This document shows, in pieces, positions 10,258-23,300 of a stretch of 64,000 bases of DNA. Below the pieces are notes generated by a model, which was given only the letters and a program-made list of their open reading frames with translations, made no database searches and was not told the DNA's origin. Made by a program: the position numbers and the translations under genes. Location of the stretch: the NCBI GenBank assembly GCA_018873245.2, contig JAEMBT020000003.1, positions 9,739,843 through 9,803,842 on the forward strand. The letters are read 5' to 3'. Source of the DNA: Archegozetes longisetosus (lineage: Eukaryota; Arthropoda; Arachnida; Sarcoptiformes; Trhypochthoniidae). Position 1 is the stretch's first letter. Each line of letters opens with the position of its first letter.

Positions 10258-12972
10258 ATGCTTTTCAGTGATATTTCCAACAAAATTTCACTATTTATTT
10301 ATTTGTTAGCCATTAAATTGAATGTTTTTCTTTTTGATTGCTTTACAGTTGACGACCCAGACCAATTTAAGGATGCTGTGAGTAAATCATATTACTTGTA
10401 ATCTTTACTTTAATTATAAGATTTTTTGACCAAAGCAAACAAATTTTTAAACTATTGGTGTCCATAAAAAGTGAATCTTATTGTATAGTAATTGATGAAC
10501 ATCTAATAAAACTGTGAACTGATTTAATTTTTCGATAAACTTGGCATCTTTACATTCAGCATAAAACTAAATTTTCATTTCTATTAGATATCTTTTGAGG
10601 TCTTAATTGAAAACAAATTTTATTAAATAATAATATAAAAGCTTGAATTTTGTCTCTTTTATCTAAAAAGTTACAAATAATCCATTCGAGAGGTTTCGGA
10701 TCAGAAGCACATTCAGTAATAACGAGTGACGGATATATATTAGGAATGTTTAGAATAATAAATCCATTCAAAAGTGGATCTGAGTCCAAACCGATATTGT
10801 TAATACACGGAATAATGGTTTCGTGTCAGGATTTCCTTCTGAATACACACGGATTTCTCAATAGTGATGGTCATTATGTTGAGGACAGATATGCAAATAA
10901 AATCTCTTATAGACAATTAAATGGCGAAAAAGTTGCTGTGGGCGGTACTCTCGCCTTTGTATTATCACAATTTGGTTATGATGTCTGGTTAGGAAATTTC
11001 AGAGGAAACCAATATTCACAAAATCATACTTTTCTCACTCAAAAAGGTATTCAACTCATTAATTGAGAAACAAATTAAAGAGAAAACATTTTTCAAGTGC
11101 AACACATTCAATAAACGAAAGTTTTCCTCTAAATGAGAGCACAACAAAAATAATAAAAATTGTTTTGAAGTGTAATGGCTTTTGTGAGTGTAGAGTATTT
11201 TCAAGCGATAGCGTAACTCATGCTTGAAATAACAGTTTGTCAGGACTTCATCAATTTATTGAAAACAGTATAATATTTAATAAGTTGATAAACTAGTTCA
11301 AAATGAAATATAACTGAATGTTTTCTTCATTTTTGTACTCTTACATCCGATATATCCTAAATTAGCTTCAAATAAGAAAAGTTATTTGATTTGTTTTAAT
11401 TATATTTTTAGATCCTCTCTACTGGTCATTTACTTTAGACGAATTGATTAAATATGATATGACGGCTATAATTGATTATATCATCAAATATACCAATACT
11501 GGTAATTATATTTGCATAAATGTTTGTATAACTCATTTAAGATATACTTTTCAGTACTTTGCATATCTGATATATGCGACACTTTTTATATCTAAAATTT
11601 ATGGATAATGTTAATGAATATGTTTTGTGCCCTAAATTCAATATTTTTCATCTCAATTTATCTTTAATCACTTCATATCTGATACGCGATTATCATATTC
11701 TGATAGACATTGAAATTCATTATCAAAAGCTCATTTTATATTTTTCCATAATTTGTGTCCTATTTTTAGATCTTTATCATATTATTTTGATAGCTTAGAA
11801 AATATAAAAAATGATTTAGACTTCATTCAAACTAAAATTTAAGATTTGTTCAAAAGCTAAAAGTGGATAGTTATGAATAGAAATAATATCTTCAAATCGG
11901 CTCTGTGTCTGTTATCTTGTTAATAAAATTGATCTTAACTTGTTCTTACCTATCATTCAAGAGATTGAGCGCATGAGAATATTTTGGAAGTATTACTTTT
12001 TCAACACAATTGCAAATAGAAGAACAAGTGTTTAGCCTCGCTCAAATAACATCTCATTATTTTGTGAACTACCCATGATTTTCAACGAGGCAATTATTCA
12101 CTTTGGTCTTCACAACAAAGAGTTTTTATTTCGAAGAAAGAGTATTAAAATGAACTTTTATTCAAAAGTTAGTGAACTTGAGGAAAAGTTTTCTTTCAAT
12201 CATTTCCTCTAATTATATCTAATTATTAACAGATTTAGATATACTCCTTCTGGTGCTATTTCTGACAGTATATAGCGGTCGTTTGACAATAATTGTTATT
12301 CAATAAGCGATTTATTAATATCGTGACTGAATTCGGTGGATTTTATCTATTTTCAATTTTTCTCATTTTAGTGTTTCATAAAAATGAGGTGAACAGAAGC
12401 TCCATCAATAATAGTCATTACACTCATTAAATGTTAATATCTCGTATGATATAAAAAAGCACTGAATATTAAATCAATTCAGATTTTGCTTAAAAATAGA
12501 CATATTTTGATGATATCTTTGTGAGATCAAAGTAAAGTATATATAAATAGTTATTTTAATGTCGTCAATGATTGAGAAACTTTTCTCGAGTCATAGCTGG
12601 CTTTATGTATAGCTACAATTTAAAGAGCTATAAATACAGAATTTAGTACGAGAAACATCTCTTAAATATCATAAACTGAAGTCATTTGACTTTTATTGAT
12701 TTAGGGAAAGTCATTTTTGTTTTTTATTAGAAAAAATAGGAGTTATTGGACATTCAATGGGAGCGACTGTCATGCTTGGACTTCTCTCTTCAAAAATTGA
12801 ATACAACTTAATTGTAGATCCATTCATTGCTTTAGCACCAGTTGTTTTTAACAGCCATAATGAGCTATGGAGACAATTATCAACATTTGTAACACCAATA
12901 CTGAAGTAATGAACTGAAAAGTTTGATCCCTTGCTTTAGGCAATCTCATAAACAAAGATATTGAAGATTATA

Positions 12973-13146
12973 CAGTCTGACCCGGTTATTGGCAACTCGG
13001 TCATAGGGGAACCTGGTAGTTAGCAAATGATTCATCAAGCACCAACCAATCCTATCATGTGTTAAAGAGTTGGGATATAAACAAACCCGTCTATAGGTAA
13101 CTTATTTCACATACACTGATAGGTTACTTATAACTGGATCAGACTG
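12973..13146. mobile_element. short Tc1/Tigger-type MITE in lipase A intron 4
   Basis: 174 bp with ends CAGTCTGACCCGGTTAT and, in reverse complement, CAGTCTGATCCAGTTAT, flanked by TA on both sides. The same element sits at 55667-55839 in copy B, so it was there before the duplication. Confidence 0.75.
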
Positions 13147-13275
13147 TATAGAAATTATATAGGATGTTCTATCAAAGGTTCTAATATTTAACTCAATGTT
13201 TCTTGGTAAAGTTATGTATTCATAAGTTATTACTTAGCTTTTTTTAGTGCTTTTAAATATAAACTTAACGTATCG

Positions 13276-13278
<3 letters not shown>

Positions 13279-13318
<40 letters not shown>

Positions 13319-13412
13319 ACTCACTCACTCACTCTCTCTCTCTCTCTCTTACTCTCTCTCTCTCTCTCTCTCACTCTCTCTCTCTCTTACTCTCTCTCTC
13401 TTACTCTCTCTC
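13279..13412. repeat. (TC)n microsatellite, copy A
   Basis: About 134 bp of TCTC with scattered TCAC and TTAC interruptions, just before lipase exon 5. Copy B has only about 44 bp (55971-56014). The polypeptide of repeated Leu-Ser in this strand is meaningless. Confidence 0.9.
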
Positions 13413-14363
13413 ATAAACGATTTTGTGTAGGATTAGGTAGAAATCCAAGATTTTTACAACTCAGAGTTTATTAAGTAATTCAATTGAGAGATATTTGAAT
13501 CTTGAATAATCTACACTATACAGGTCTCGATCGGGAACACTTGTCCCAAGAAGTAGAGCCTTATTATCAGTTCAAAGTCATTTTTTGCCAATCAAAAGGT
13601 TTACGATATGTTTGTGGGCTTATTATCGGTCTTTTGTCGGGCCATAATTTCAAACAATGGGATATGGTAACAATCAAACAATTTCTATTCAATTAAACTT
13701 TCATATGCAGAATATCTTACTCTTACAATTCAAGTCCAGATTCGGAACTGCAACAAGTTATTCACCTGACGGTCTGCCCAGTTGGTTAGTCGCACATTAT
13801 TTCCAATTCGCCACTAGTGGAAGATTCGAGAAATTCGATTATGGAATTAAGAATAATCTTCTGCTCTATGGACAGACTTTTCCTCCAGAATATCGTCTCG
13901 AAGATATCAGTACAAGAGTTGCTCTCTTTTATTCCTATAACGACGGATATCTCAATGAGATCGATATGGCTATACTTAGAAATAAATTAAAAGGTGTGTC
14001 AACTTATGATTGGATGCCAATTCCTTAAAAGTTGATTGATTTCTTGAAATCTATACGATTTATAGGTTCGCTCATATTTGATTATTTTGTTCCTAAACCG
14101 AAATGGTCTCATATCGACTATTTTGTTGGAAAAGAGGCCGGTTTTTATAGTAACAGTAAAATAATTGATATTTTGCGGTCAACCGATCAATTATTTGTAC
14201 ATCAAATCTCCTATTTTGACCTTCTGTTTAATCTTTTTAAATAAATTTTTGTTCAAATAATTTTAAAGTTTTTGATCTGTGATACAAACTGTAATATGAT
14301 TGTACTGAGCCCTATCAGATTTTATGTTTGCTCAATTTATGTTCACTCAATTAGTTTCAGCCA

Positions 14364-14855
14364 AGGGTGAATCCGGGCTAGTTGGTCTAAAGCGGTTCCC
14401 AGCCCCCATTTCTAAGTGTGATACGTCATTGGATTCAACTCGTCATGCTGAATATTTTGATATTACACTTGACCACTTCCAACCCGAACCTGACTACTTC
14501 TGGCCAACTTCCGACAGGAGTGGCTGACCGCGCCAAGCGATGTATTATTGTACTCAGGATATCAAACTGAGCGTTTTGATACCTCACTTGATCAATTAAC
14601 ACAAGTAATTCTCGGGATATTCATCTTTGTTTGGTTTGGTACCTCGTAATGGATAAACTTGGATCTCTCGAGTCGTAACCCAAACATCCCTGATATAAAC
14701 TAATCTATTATACCTTAGTTTAAATCAGGTTTGGCTTGGGTTACAACTTGGTAAAACCAGGTTTACCCATTTTCAAGGGGGTTCGATCTGGGTGGCCAGA
14801 AGTGGTCAGTTTCGGGTTGGGAACCGCTTTAGACCAATAGAGCCGGACTCACCCT
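14364..14855. mobile_element. unclassified TIR element with 6-bp target duplication
   Basis: 492 bp. Inverted ends of about 42 bp begin AGGGTGAATCCGG (left) and AGGGTGAGTCCGG (right, reverse complement) and share TTGGTCTAAAGCGGTTCCCA. Flanked by CAGCCA at 14358-14363 and 14856-14861. Copy B has CAGCCA once, at about 56962, so the insertion is certain. Much richer in G+C than its surroundings. No transposase. A 6-bp duplication does not fit the common superfamilies. Confidence 0.85.
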
Positions 14856-14861
14856 CAGCCA

Positions 14862-15413
14862 AATATTTGTATTAAATTTATTTTAATAAATTAAATAAAA
14901 TAAAGATATATACTGACTATTCCTTTGATATTCTACGATACTTGAAAAAGAAAGTACGATAAATTATGCAATTAATTAATGAGTAAACTTAAACTCATTA
15001 TTAAAGAGACTTAAAATAATGAGACATAAAGTGATTGAACATAAGACATGTTATGATCCTATCATTGTGTTAATATTTTGACGCATTTTAATAAAAAGCT
15101 AAACCAAAATCGTCCTTATAATGAGGATTAAAATAGTTATTTAGTTTATAATTTCCTGAAAAGATGATATAACTTGCAATCGATCTCAATTTATTGAAAA
15201 GTTTTTTATCCTTCCAGTGTAAAATTTCTATTCTGAATTTCCGCTAAAGTTTGTTAAATGCTTTGTTTATTGCAAGTTACATCCATTCTAATTATATTCG
15301 TATCATTAATTTTTGCTTATTTTGTTGTTCGAAACCAATTTGACTTAAATCTAATAAATTATTGTTAGTGAAAGTGATTCACGGCAATCAAACAATAAGA
15401 TACCACAAGCATT
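14862..15413. other. spacer downstream of lipase A
   Basis: AT-rich and shared with copy B (56962-57515). No gene seen. Confidence 0.6.
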
Positions 15414-15427
15414 TAAAGGTCTATTTA

Positions 15428-15689
15428 CACAATTCAATTTATGTAGAATTGAAGTGACTTGAAAACTTGAATTCAAGTGAATTGAATAATGTGTATATAT
15501 AAATTGCTTCAATTGCACCACAGTATGCATCGTATTTAAGAATAAACTAAACATTTTTGCTTATACTTTTAAAGTCACTTCGTTGGATGAATTTCATTGT
15601 TGAATTTAATATTTTTATTTATGTGCTGATAGAAGTTGAACTGAAGACAATAGAATTCAAGTATTGAATTCTACATATATTGAATCGTG
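15428..15689. mobile_element. nested TA-type MITE
   Basis: 262 bp with inverted ends CACAATTCAATTTATGTAGA and CACGATTCAATATATGTAGA, flanked by TA. Removing it restores continuity of the host element's terminal repeat. Confidence 0.7.
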
Positions 15690-16043
15690 TAAATGAAGGC
15701 TTTAGTCGAAGAGTATCTTCTGCTCCTTTATAGTGATAGTTTAAAGGGCTTAACTAAATTGCAATTTTCTCTCTAATAAATAACGAAATCATTACTAATA
15801 TATCCTTCAATTCTGTATTAAGGCTTATCGCGAAACATTTTTAAGCTAATGATTCATTGATAAAATCATGTTTCAAAAGTTGACTCAATTCACTTGTTAT
15901 AAGTTAAATCAAAACCCTTCACATTTAACATAGGTTTTATCCTTAGAACAAAAGATGAAAAGTCTTTATCTATACAAAATCTTTGCAATTCACTTTAATT
16001 CGATATCTACATACAATTAAAGATTATTAATCTGATGATTGAT

Positions 16044-16720
16044 TTAGATTTTTTCTTTTTTCTTTTTAACAGATTTTGCTGTCTTTTCATTAGACTTTTC
16101 AAAAATATCGTAAAAGAATTCTTGTGTTTTAGAGATAGGCGTTGTTTCTAAAGAATACAAAGTTTTATAAAATTTAGAATCGGATTTAGGTATGTGCTTC
16201 ACAAGCTTTTGAATATCTAAAAGTTTATCACGTGAAATCGGTAAAACTTTCTCATAAGCTAAACATAAGCCATTCAAATAATTTTTAAGTCTGCGAGTAT
16301 CAAAATCAATTTTGAATAATTCTAATGAGATATCACATTTTGAATATAAAGAGATAGAAATTCTGGTATCGGTTCCGGTGAATCGAATTTTCTGACATCT
16401 GAACAATATTCTAACTTATTTCTCACGATTTCTGAAATTTTTTTTGAAATCATAAACCTTAAAAATAAGTATATTCTCAATTTGAGAATTCTCATATAGA
16501 AGATAGTTTACACAAATAACTTCAATAGGGGTTTCTATATTTGAATTTTTAGTAATACTGAAGTACTGCATTGGATTATAAACTCGACTGTAGTTTTTTT
16601 ATTCATTTCGACGTGCCCAAAATCGCTATTGATTTCCATAACAGAGTGGCTGGGGATGGGATAGTGTTCTATGACTTGCTCGAATTTTGCACTCTTCACT
16701 AATTGCACATATAAACTCAC
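16044..16720 (-). pseudogene. DUF7869-like transposon protein, degenerate
   Basis: Two blocks read right to left. 16720-16535 gives KFEQVIEHYPIPSHSVM followed by INSDFGHVEMNKK, which fits the pattern HxFxIxGHSxxxxDxDFGxIE of a widespread invertebrate protein with a DUF7869 domain. 16406-16044 ends with SRDKLLDIQKLVKHIP and SKFYKTLYSLE, fitting that family's C-terminal PISxxKxxDLxxLxxxIPxxxxxFYxxL. Between them the frame of the second block continues, with one stop codon near 16424, so frameshift and nonsense decay is more likely than an intron. The family assignment is from memory of its motifs. The function of the domain is not known to me; its place between matching TIRs suggests transposon association. 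Confidence 0.5.
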
Positions 16721-19311
16721 AAGAATTTATTCTTATTTAGAACGAAGCAATTGTCAGAAAAAAATATTTAAAACTTTAACATTAGAGCCAATAAAATGAT
16801 TTACATAATAGTGAATGAATGAAATTATTTCATTTGATCTTTTTTGGCATAATTGTCGAGATACATAAACATAACAACCTTTTTTAAGTTACAACAGTAA
16901 AACTTTCCTAAATAATACTCTTCAAAACATTTGTGCTAGGCATTTGAAGATTCTTCTGAAAATCATAGCAAATAATTCCTGTTTTTCATCATTTAATAAT
17001 TTAGTTTGGTTAATCATTTAATAGTTTAGTTGGACGATAACTAATTGAAACTTTTATTACTTCCATAATGAGTCGGTTCACTCGGTAGTGATTTAATGAA
17101 ATCATCGATTTTTTCGTTAACAAGAAGGTTTTATGTGGTCTCGAATTGTGTTTTCCCCTCAAATCCATGTCTAGAGATCTATTTTTCAATATTTCGTATG
17201 TTAAATCACTTCCTTTTAGATCGAGTATGTGTAAAAGATTTTTGAAAACTTCGACACGAAATCATATTTTCCTGTGGTTTTGAAATAAGTTTTAAAAATT
17301 CATAATAATCACTTAGAAACTCTTCAAAGTACAGTCTAAAAGTTTTAAACTTTTAAAAAGTAGCAAAGAGTTTTCAAACTCTTCAAAAGTAGTCGAAAAG
17401 TTTTTAAACTCATTAAAAGTTTTGTATTTGTTATGAATTTTCTCCAATTGAAATATAATTAATAATTAGTTGGATTTCTACCGAATCTTTTTCAGGTTTC
17501 ACTTCAATAAAGTATTCAAATTTCTTAATCTTATTATTATTAATATTAACCGGAATAAATAAGGGTTTCAAGTAAAGATGTGTGACTTTGTAAATCGTTA
17601 TATCTTGCTTTGATTTTCTGAATTTTATCCGACAAATTACAGTGCTTTATTTCACAAAAGCAGTTGAAAATAAGAGTTTACATTCTCGAAGAAATTATTT
17701 TTCCCAAACGATGTGCAAAGTGCTGTCTACCTTTCAAAACTTTCTTAATATTATTTCATTTTCCTTTAATTTTTTCCATTTATAGACACAAAATAATTTA
17801 TTTTGCTTCGTGTTATGAAAATCAATGTTTATTTTGGAAAAAAAAGTGTTAGCTAGGACAAAGCGTTTGGAGATAAACTTTCTGAACAAATTTGATTAAT
17901 AATGATTCAATTTCTGACCTAAAAACTTATACTTTTTCATAGAATTTTCTTAAGTCCTTTAGTATTCTAAGCCTCAAATAGAAGTTACTCTTCGACTAAC
18001 GTCTTCAAATAGACCTTAAATGATATTGCTTTGATTTTATTAGTATTCGAATTGCAGTCATCGCAAAATGAATTAATTCAAATAAACTTTTATGTGATTT
18101 TCTAGTCGATGTTTGCCCATGATCAAATTCTTATAAATATCTCACTTCTTATTTTCTTTTAGATTAAAACGATTAGTTTTAGGTAAAGCTTTTGACAACA
18201 TGATAAGAAAGAGTAAACTTTACTATTATCTGAATATAATGACCAACTGTTAGATATTACATAGGGTATCGAAAGATATTCCACTGGTTTGACACTTAGA
18301 AGGAACTTTCAGATTTGTCTCAAAAAATTCAACTTTTGGTGGTTACCAATTTAAAGATAATGTCATAACTTGAAATTTAATCACAATAAATATGCTGAGC
18401 ACTAAATTTGATATAAAATAAATTGGATCAAAGTTTAGCATATCTTGAGAGAGATTTGCTCATTAAACGTTTCTACCCCTTATAGCATACTTCATAGCAA
18501 ATATATTGTTTAATAAGAGTTTTAAATGTTCGATAAATAATATAATATTTTAATTTAATTCATGAATATGGTAGTTGACAAAGAAACGACCAAAACAAAA
18601 AAATTCTACAATGACTGTAGCATATAAACGATATTTCTCTACAATTTATTTCACTACAATTATATATATCAAAATTGAAGCAAATATTTTTAACACTATC
18701 ATAAGTCCCTACTGTTTCTTCACAATAACCACATTATTGCCAACTATTTTTAAATAAACGATAAAATAATGGGGATTGAAACTGATTATAAATTAATGAA
18801 TGCATTTTAATGATATTATTTCTTAATCTTAATTCTATATTAGGATCTTCTAATGCCACATGATTATACATAATTTTAACAAAGTATTTCCATTGTCGAG
18901 ATACTAATTTATCTAATGGCTGCAAAAAATATTTAGTGCCTGCAGGAATGATTTGTAAGTTACATTTGAAATTATGAAAAATATCATAAACATTACTTTT
19001 GTTATGTTCTGACCAAGAATCCAGGTTTTTCGAAAAATGGCGTCTTATGCTTTGTTAAGATTTTTTCTCTTCTTGATTCGATAAAATACAGTATAATAAA
19101 TTTATTATTGATTTATTTTGATTACAAATTGATCATAAGTGTGGTATAATTGATATAGTTGATATATAGTGTAAAAATAATTGTTGTGATTAACGAAATA
19201 TCAAAAACATTGACTGTTCGTGTGAACGAACGCATTGCGTTCGCTAACACTATATGAGTGTATTTCACGCACCACTGCTTTCAACTCATACACGATAATC
19301 AAATTAACAAA

Positions 19312-20305
19312 ATGACTCAACCAATCATTATCCCTATTGAGACAAAATTGAATGGATTCAAGACTCAATTCGAACAATTGAAGGATTCGTTATTTAAAGA
19401 TATTTTGGACAACAAGAAAACAAAGACATCGATTGTAAATGACGTCAAGGCTCTGTTTCCTAAAATTGAAGAGCTGTTTGAAAACGCTTTGAAAACGATT
19501 AAAGACGAAAACAGAGAGAAACTAAATCTTATTCATTCAAACAATAATATTACTAATGTCAATAGAAGTTTCACGGAAATTACTCGCAATTCAAATCCAG
19601 AGACAAACAAACCAATTGTAACAAAACATGTGTTGACAATACCCCCAAAAAGTAACGAAACATGTATCATATCAGAAGAACTCAAGAAACAAATTAAGAC
19701 AAAATTGAGTCCAGAAGATTTAGGTTATATCAGTATCAATCGAATGTAATTCAAAAATTGATTGCGAGGAACTCCAAAATACTATCAATAATAAGATCAG
19801 TGACTTATGTGAAGCAAAGATACCGATTAAGAAAAATCCACGAATTATTGTGTATAACATTTACAATGAAATGGAACAAACATTAGAACAAATGAAGGAT
19901 GAATTGAGAAACAGTATTATCAACAGAAACAGAGATATTTGGTTATATTTGCAAAACAAAGACATTGAAAATGAGATGATATTTAAGTACTTTGTCAGAT
20001 CAAAACAACAAAAATTAAATCATTTGGTGATTGAAGTGACCCCAAAATTGCGCAAAATATTCCTTAGTCTCCAGAAAATCAATATAATGTTTACGAGAAA
20101 TAGTGTGAAAGTCTCAGTTACGCGTTGTTTCAATTGCCTGGGTTTCGGTCACACAAAAGGCAACTGCAACTCAAACCAACAAAATTGCTCGAAATGTGCA
20201 CAGAGCGGTCATTCACATAATCGGTGTAAAGCATCCTCAAGTCATCAAAAGTGTGTAAATTATCTTAAATACAACTCTCTACTCAAGAATCCAAACGCGA
20301 AGTAG
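19312..20305 (+). pseudogene. LINE ORF1 (gag-like, CCHC zinc knuckles)
   Basis: RNA-binding nucleocapsid-like protein of the retrotransposon. It starts MTQPIIIPIETKLNGF at 19312, with a coiled, charged N-terminal half. A frameshift near 19740 moves the rest into another frame. Near the end are two CX2CX4HX4C knuckles, CFNCLGFGHTKGNC and CSKCAQSGHSHNRC, and a partial third (KCVNYLKYN). Confidence 0.75.
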
Positions 20306-20387
20306 TACGACACAAATCACGACGCATTCCACAGTTTTTGTCCATCTTTTCAGTATATAAAAAGTCTAATCGTTTCGAAAATAAATT

Positions 20388-23300
20388 ATGGATTATAATA
20401 CAATCAACAGCAATGACATTGATTATGATAACAGCAATAAAAAATAAAAAATTATTCAAATTAATCTACATAACTGTATGAATGCGAGTTCAACATTAGC
20501 TAATCATATGAGTGAAAGCAATATTAGTATAGCATTGGTTCAGGAGCCTTATTGTGTCGAAGATAAGTTAGCGCTGTTCCCACTAAACTATTAAATTTTG
20601 CAATCCAGACAAAAGCCTAAGTCTGCAATTATTTACAACACGAAAGATATTACTCTAATGTCTTTGGACAGTTACAACAACAGTTTTATAAACTAGAGTA
20701 TAGTACAAATTGGCAATATTGATGTACACATATGTTCTGTATATATGCCTTCGTTACAACCCATTGCGGATATAACTGACAAACTGTCTCGAGATCTGAA
20801 TCAACTAAAGCTCGAATATCTGATCATTGGTGGTGATACTAATGCTAAATCTAGACTATGGTTTAATGAGACTAACAACAATAGAGGTTACGAAATAATT
20901 AATTTTGTGGTCAACAATAACTTAATTATTATTAACAATTCGAGTGCCTGACTTTCTCTCTCACATATAGATATATAGATTTGACTTTTACAAACCTAAA
21001 CACTCACGAACTGATCAAAGGCTGGACGATAGAAAGTTGCGAAACCAGCTCAGACCATTCGTATATTACATTTGAAATAAACATCAACAGTGATAAACGG
21101 ATTGGTCTTCAAAATACATATTCACTAAATCTCAGCTTAAACAATGATCTTAACAGGATTGTAATGAGACAAATGAATAAGAAATATGCTGTTAAAAAAA
21201 GCCAAATGAAGCGACTTCACAACGCAAGCTATTATTAGCTTCGATCAGTTTGAAAATGAAGTGAATTCTGTCTGGAATAATAGCGATTTAGACAAAATAA
21301 TGATTACGCTTATTGACAAAATCATTGATTTATGTGATAATAATATACCTGAACTTAAAAAAGTTTAAAAGTCAGTCAATTGGTGGAACGAACAGTTATC
21401 TGACCTCAGACACAAAGTAAACAACTTACGGCGAAGGTTTCAGCGAACGCGAGATCCAATCATTAGAGAACAGCACAAAATATTGTATCTCAATGCAAGA
21501 CATACATATCAGCGACTTATTAAGGAATCGAAACTTGAAAGTTGGAGAAAGTTTTGCTACGACTCTGAAAATTGGGGAATTTCTTACAAAATTATCAAAA
21601 GTGAAGTTAGAAGAGGTATATAAATTCCTCAATTCATCAAGAGTGATGGAACCATAACTCTAACACTACAGGAATCTATTGACTACGCAATAGAACAACA
21701 TTTTCCAGATGATGATCAATCCATAGAAAAGCCAATACATAAGTTCATTCGTGACGACATTCAAGTAAATGACTATAACAGATGACTACCCATTCAGTGA
21801 AGAAGAAGTCAGTGCAATAATCAGCAAATTAAAGGCTAATAAAAGTCCAGGACTCGATCAATTAAACTCAGAGATAGTCAAACAATTTCATTCAGCTAAC
21901 CCTAGAATTTTAACAACAATTTACAACAAATGCTTGAGTTTGGGTTATTTCCTTTAGGTCTGGAAATTTTCTATCGTCAAAATTATGCTTAAATCTCCTG
22001 ACAAACAGAATAACAATATGAAATCGTATCGTCCAATATCGCTGTTGCCTGTGATGGCAAAAGTATTTTAAAAACTATTGATTGACAGAATTAATTATCA
22101 TATGAGGAAAAATAATATGCTTTCGACCAAACAGTTTGGTTTCACACCTCAGAAATGTACAGAAGATGCCATCAGACATGTCACAGACCTGGCGAAACAA
22201 CAGATCGACAAAAAGGGGTTCCTATTGCTGATTTCTCTAGATATTAAAGGAGCTTTCGACAACGCATGGTGGCCGTACATTCTTCACCAGCTGAAGAACA
22301 AAGTTATCCTAAAAACCTTTTTAATACTATCAGAAGCTATTTAAGTGATCGAAATGCGATATTTGTTTTTAGACAAACTATTTCGAGCAAGAAACTGACA
22401 AAAGGTTGTCCTCAAGGTTCAGCACTGGGTCCAGGAATCTGGTTAATAAACTATAACGATTTATTAAATATTGATAAACCACAAAACCATGATATCATTG
22501 GGTCTTGTGGTGACACTTTATTGATTGTTTCTGGACAAAACATGGATACTATTGAACAAAATGCAAATCTGCTATTAAACAGAGTCTATGAATGGGGAAT
22601 CAGTGCTAAGCTTGAATTCAATCCGTTGAAGTCAAGTGCAGTCCTGATTACACGCAAAAGAAATTTCAGAACACCAACTATATGTATGAATAGTCAAAAT
22701 ATCCGAATAGTAGATCAGGTCAAGTATCTAGGTGTCTATATCAACAAAGGGTTATATTGGTCAAAGCATATCGACTATGTGTGTGAAAAGGCCACAAAAG
22801 TGATACTCAGAATACCTCTTATTTCTGGAAATACTTGGGGTATGAAAAGCGAAGCACTTAAACTCATATATGCAGCTGCTATCGAACCGATGGTTACATA
22901 CTGTTCCTCAGTTTGGAGTCAAGATCTAAATAAGTCGCAAATAAAAAACTTCGGAAGCTTCAAAGACTTTTGCAATGAAAATAATTAGAGGCTATAGAAC
23001 TGTCTCTTATGAGTCGGCAATTGTCATCTCAGGAATAATGCCAATAGATATAAAATTGAAAGAATTGAACAAGATTTACTATATCAAACAAAACGATTCT
23101 GAAATCGACGGGCTTTCGGGAGAGCTTCTGGAAAGAAAAGTTTGCCTTAGCAAAAGACCACATCCGGCAACCATATCTCCGATCAGGTTTCCAACAAGTG
23201 ATTACAACGGCGACTATGATTACAATATCTTTACTGATGACTCGAAAACAGACACCAAAGTTGGAGCAGCTTTTTGTGTTTAGGAAAATACTCTCGAAAT

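Larger units (their letters stand above)
10258..14244 (+). pseudogene. acid lipase A (lysosomal/gastric lipase family), seven exons, frameshift in exon 5
   Basis: Alpha/beta-hydrolase of the LIPA/LIPF type, which hydrolyses triacylglycerols and cholesteryl esters in lysosome or gut. Exons: 10258-10377 (hydrophobic leader), 10671-11046, 11412-11501, 12731-12905, 13524-13666, 13735-13993, 14066-14244. All introns are GT-AG with the same phases as lipase C. Seen: oxyanion HG in LLIHGIMVSC, nucleophile elbow GHSMG (exon 4), Asp in YNDG (exon 6), His in WSHID (exon 7). Exon 5 is 143 nt where copy B has 145 and C has a compatible phase; the difference is at AAAGTCATTTTTTGCC (about 13577). This 2-nt loss puts the rest out of frame. 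Otherwise about 447 residues. The gap could be a sequencing error. Introns 3 and 4 hold nothing coding; intron 4 holds a MITE and a CT tract. Confidence 0.88.
15417..18016 (-). mobile_element. 2.6-kb TIR transposon with TAA duplication, carrying a DUF7869-like gene
   Basis: Ends AGGTCTATTT, repeated inverted at the right (AAATAGACCT). The match continues inward: GAAGRCKTTAGTCGAAGAG is found on both sides once the nested MITE 15428-15689 is removed. Flanked by TAA at 15414-15416 and 18017-18019. Copy B has the matching site uninterrupted near 57515. A 3-bp TAA duplication resembles PIF/Harbinger, but the encoded protein (16044-16720, minus) does not look like a Harbinger transposase. The remaining sequence is AT-rich and unrecognised, with short tandem repeats of AAACTCTTCAAAAGTAG type at 17320-17440. 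Confidence 0.7.

Noticed and set aside
13247..13474. ORF of repeated Leu-Ser residues
   Set aside because: It is the translation of the (TC)n microsatellite in an intron.
14324..14527. 68-codon ORF
   Set aside because: It runs across the left end of the TIR element at 14364. The part inside the element is its inverted repeat.
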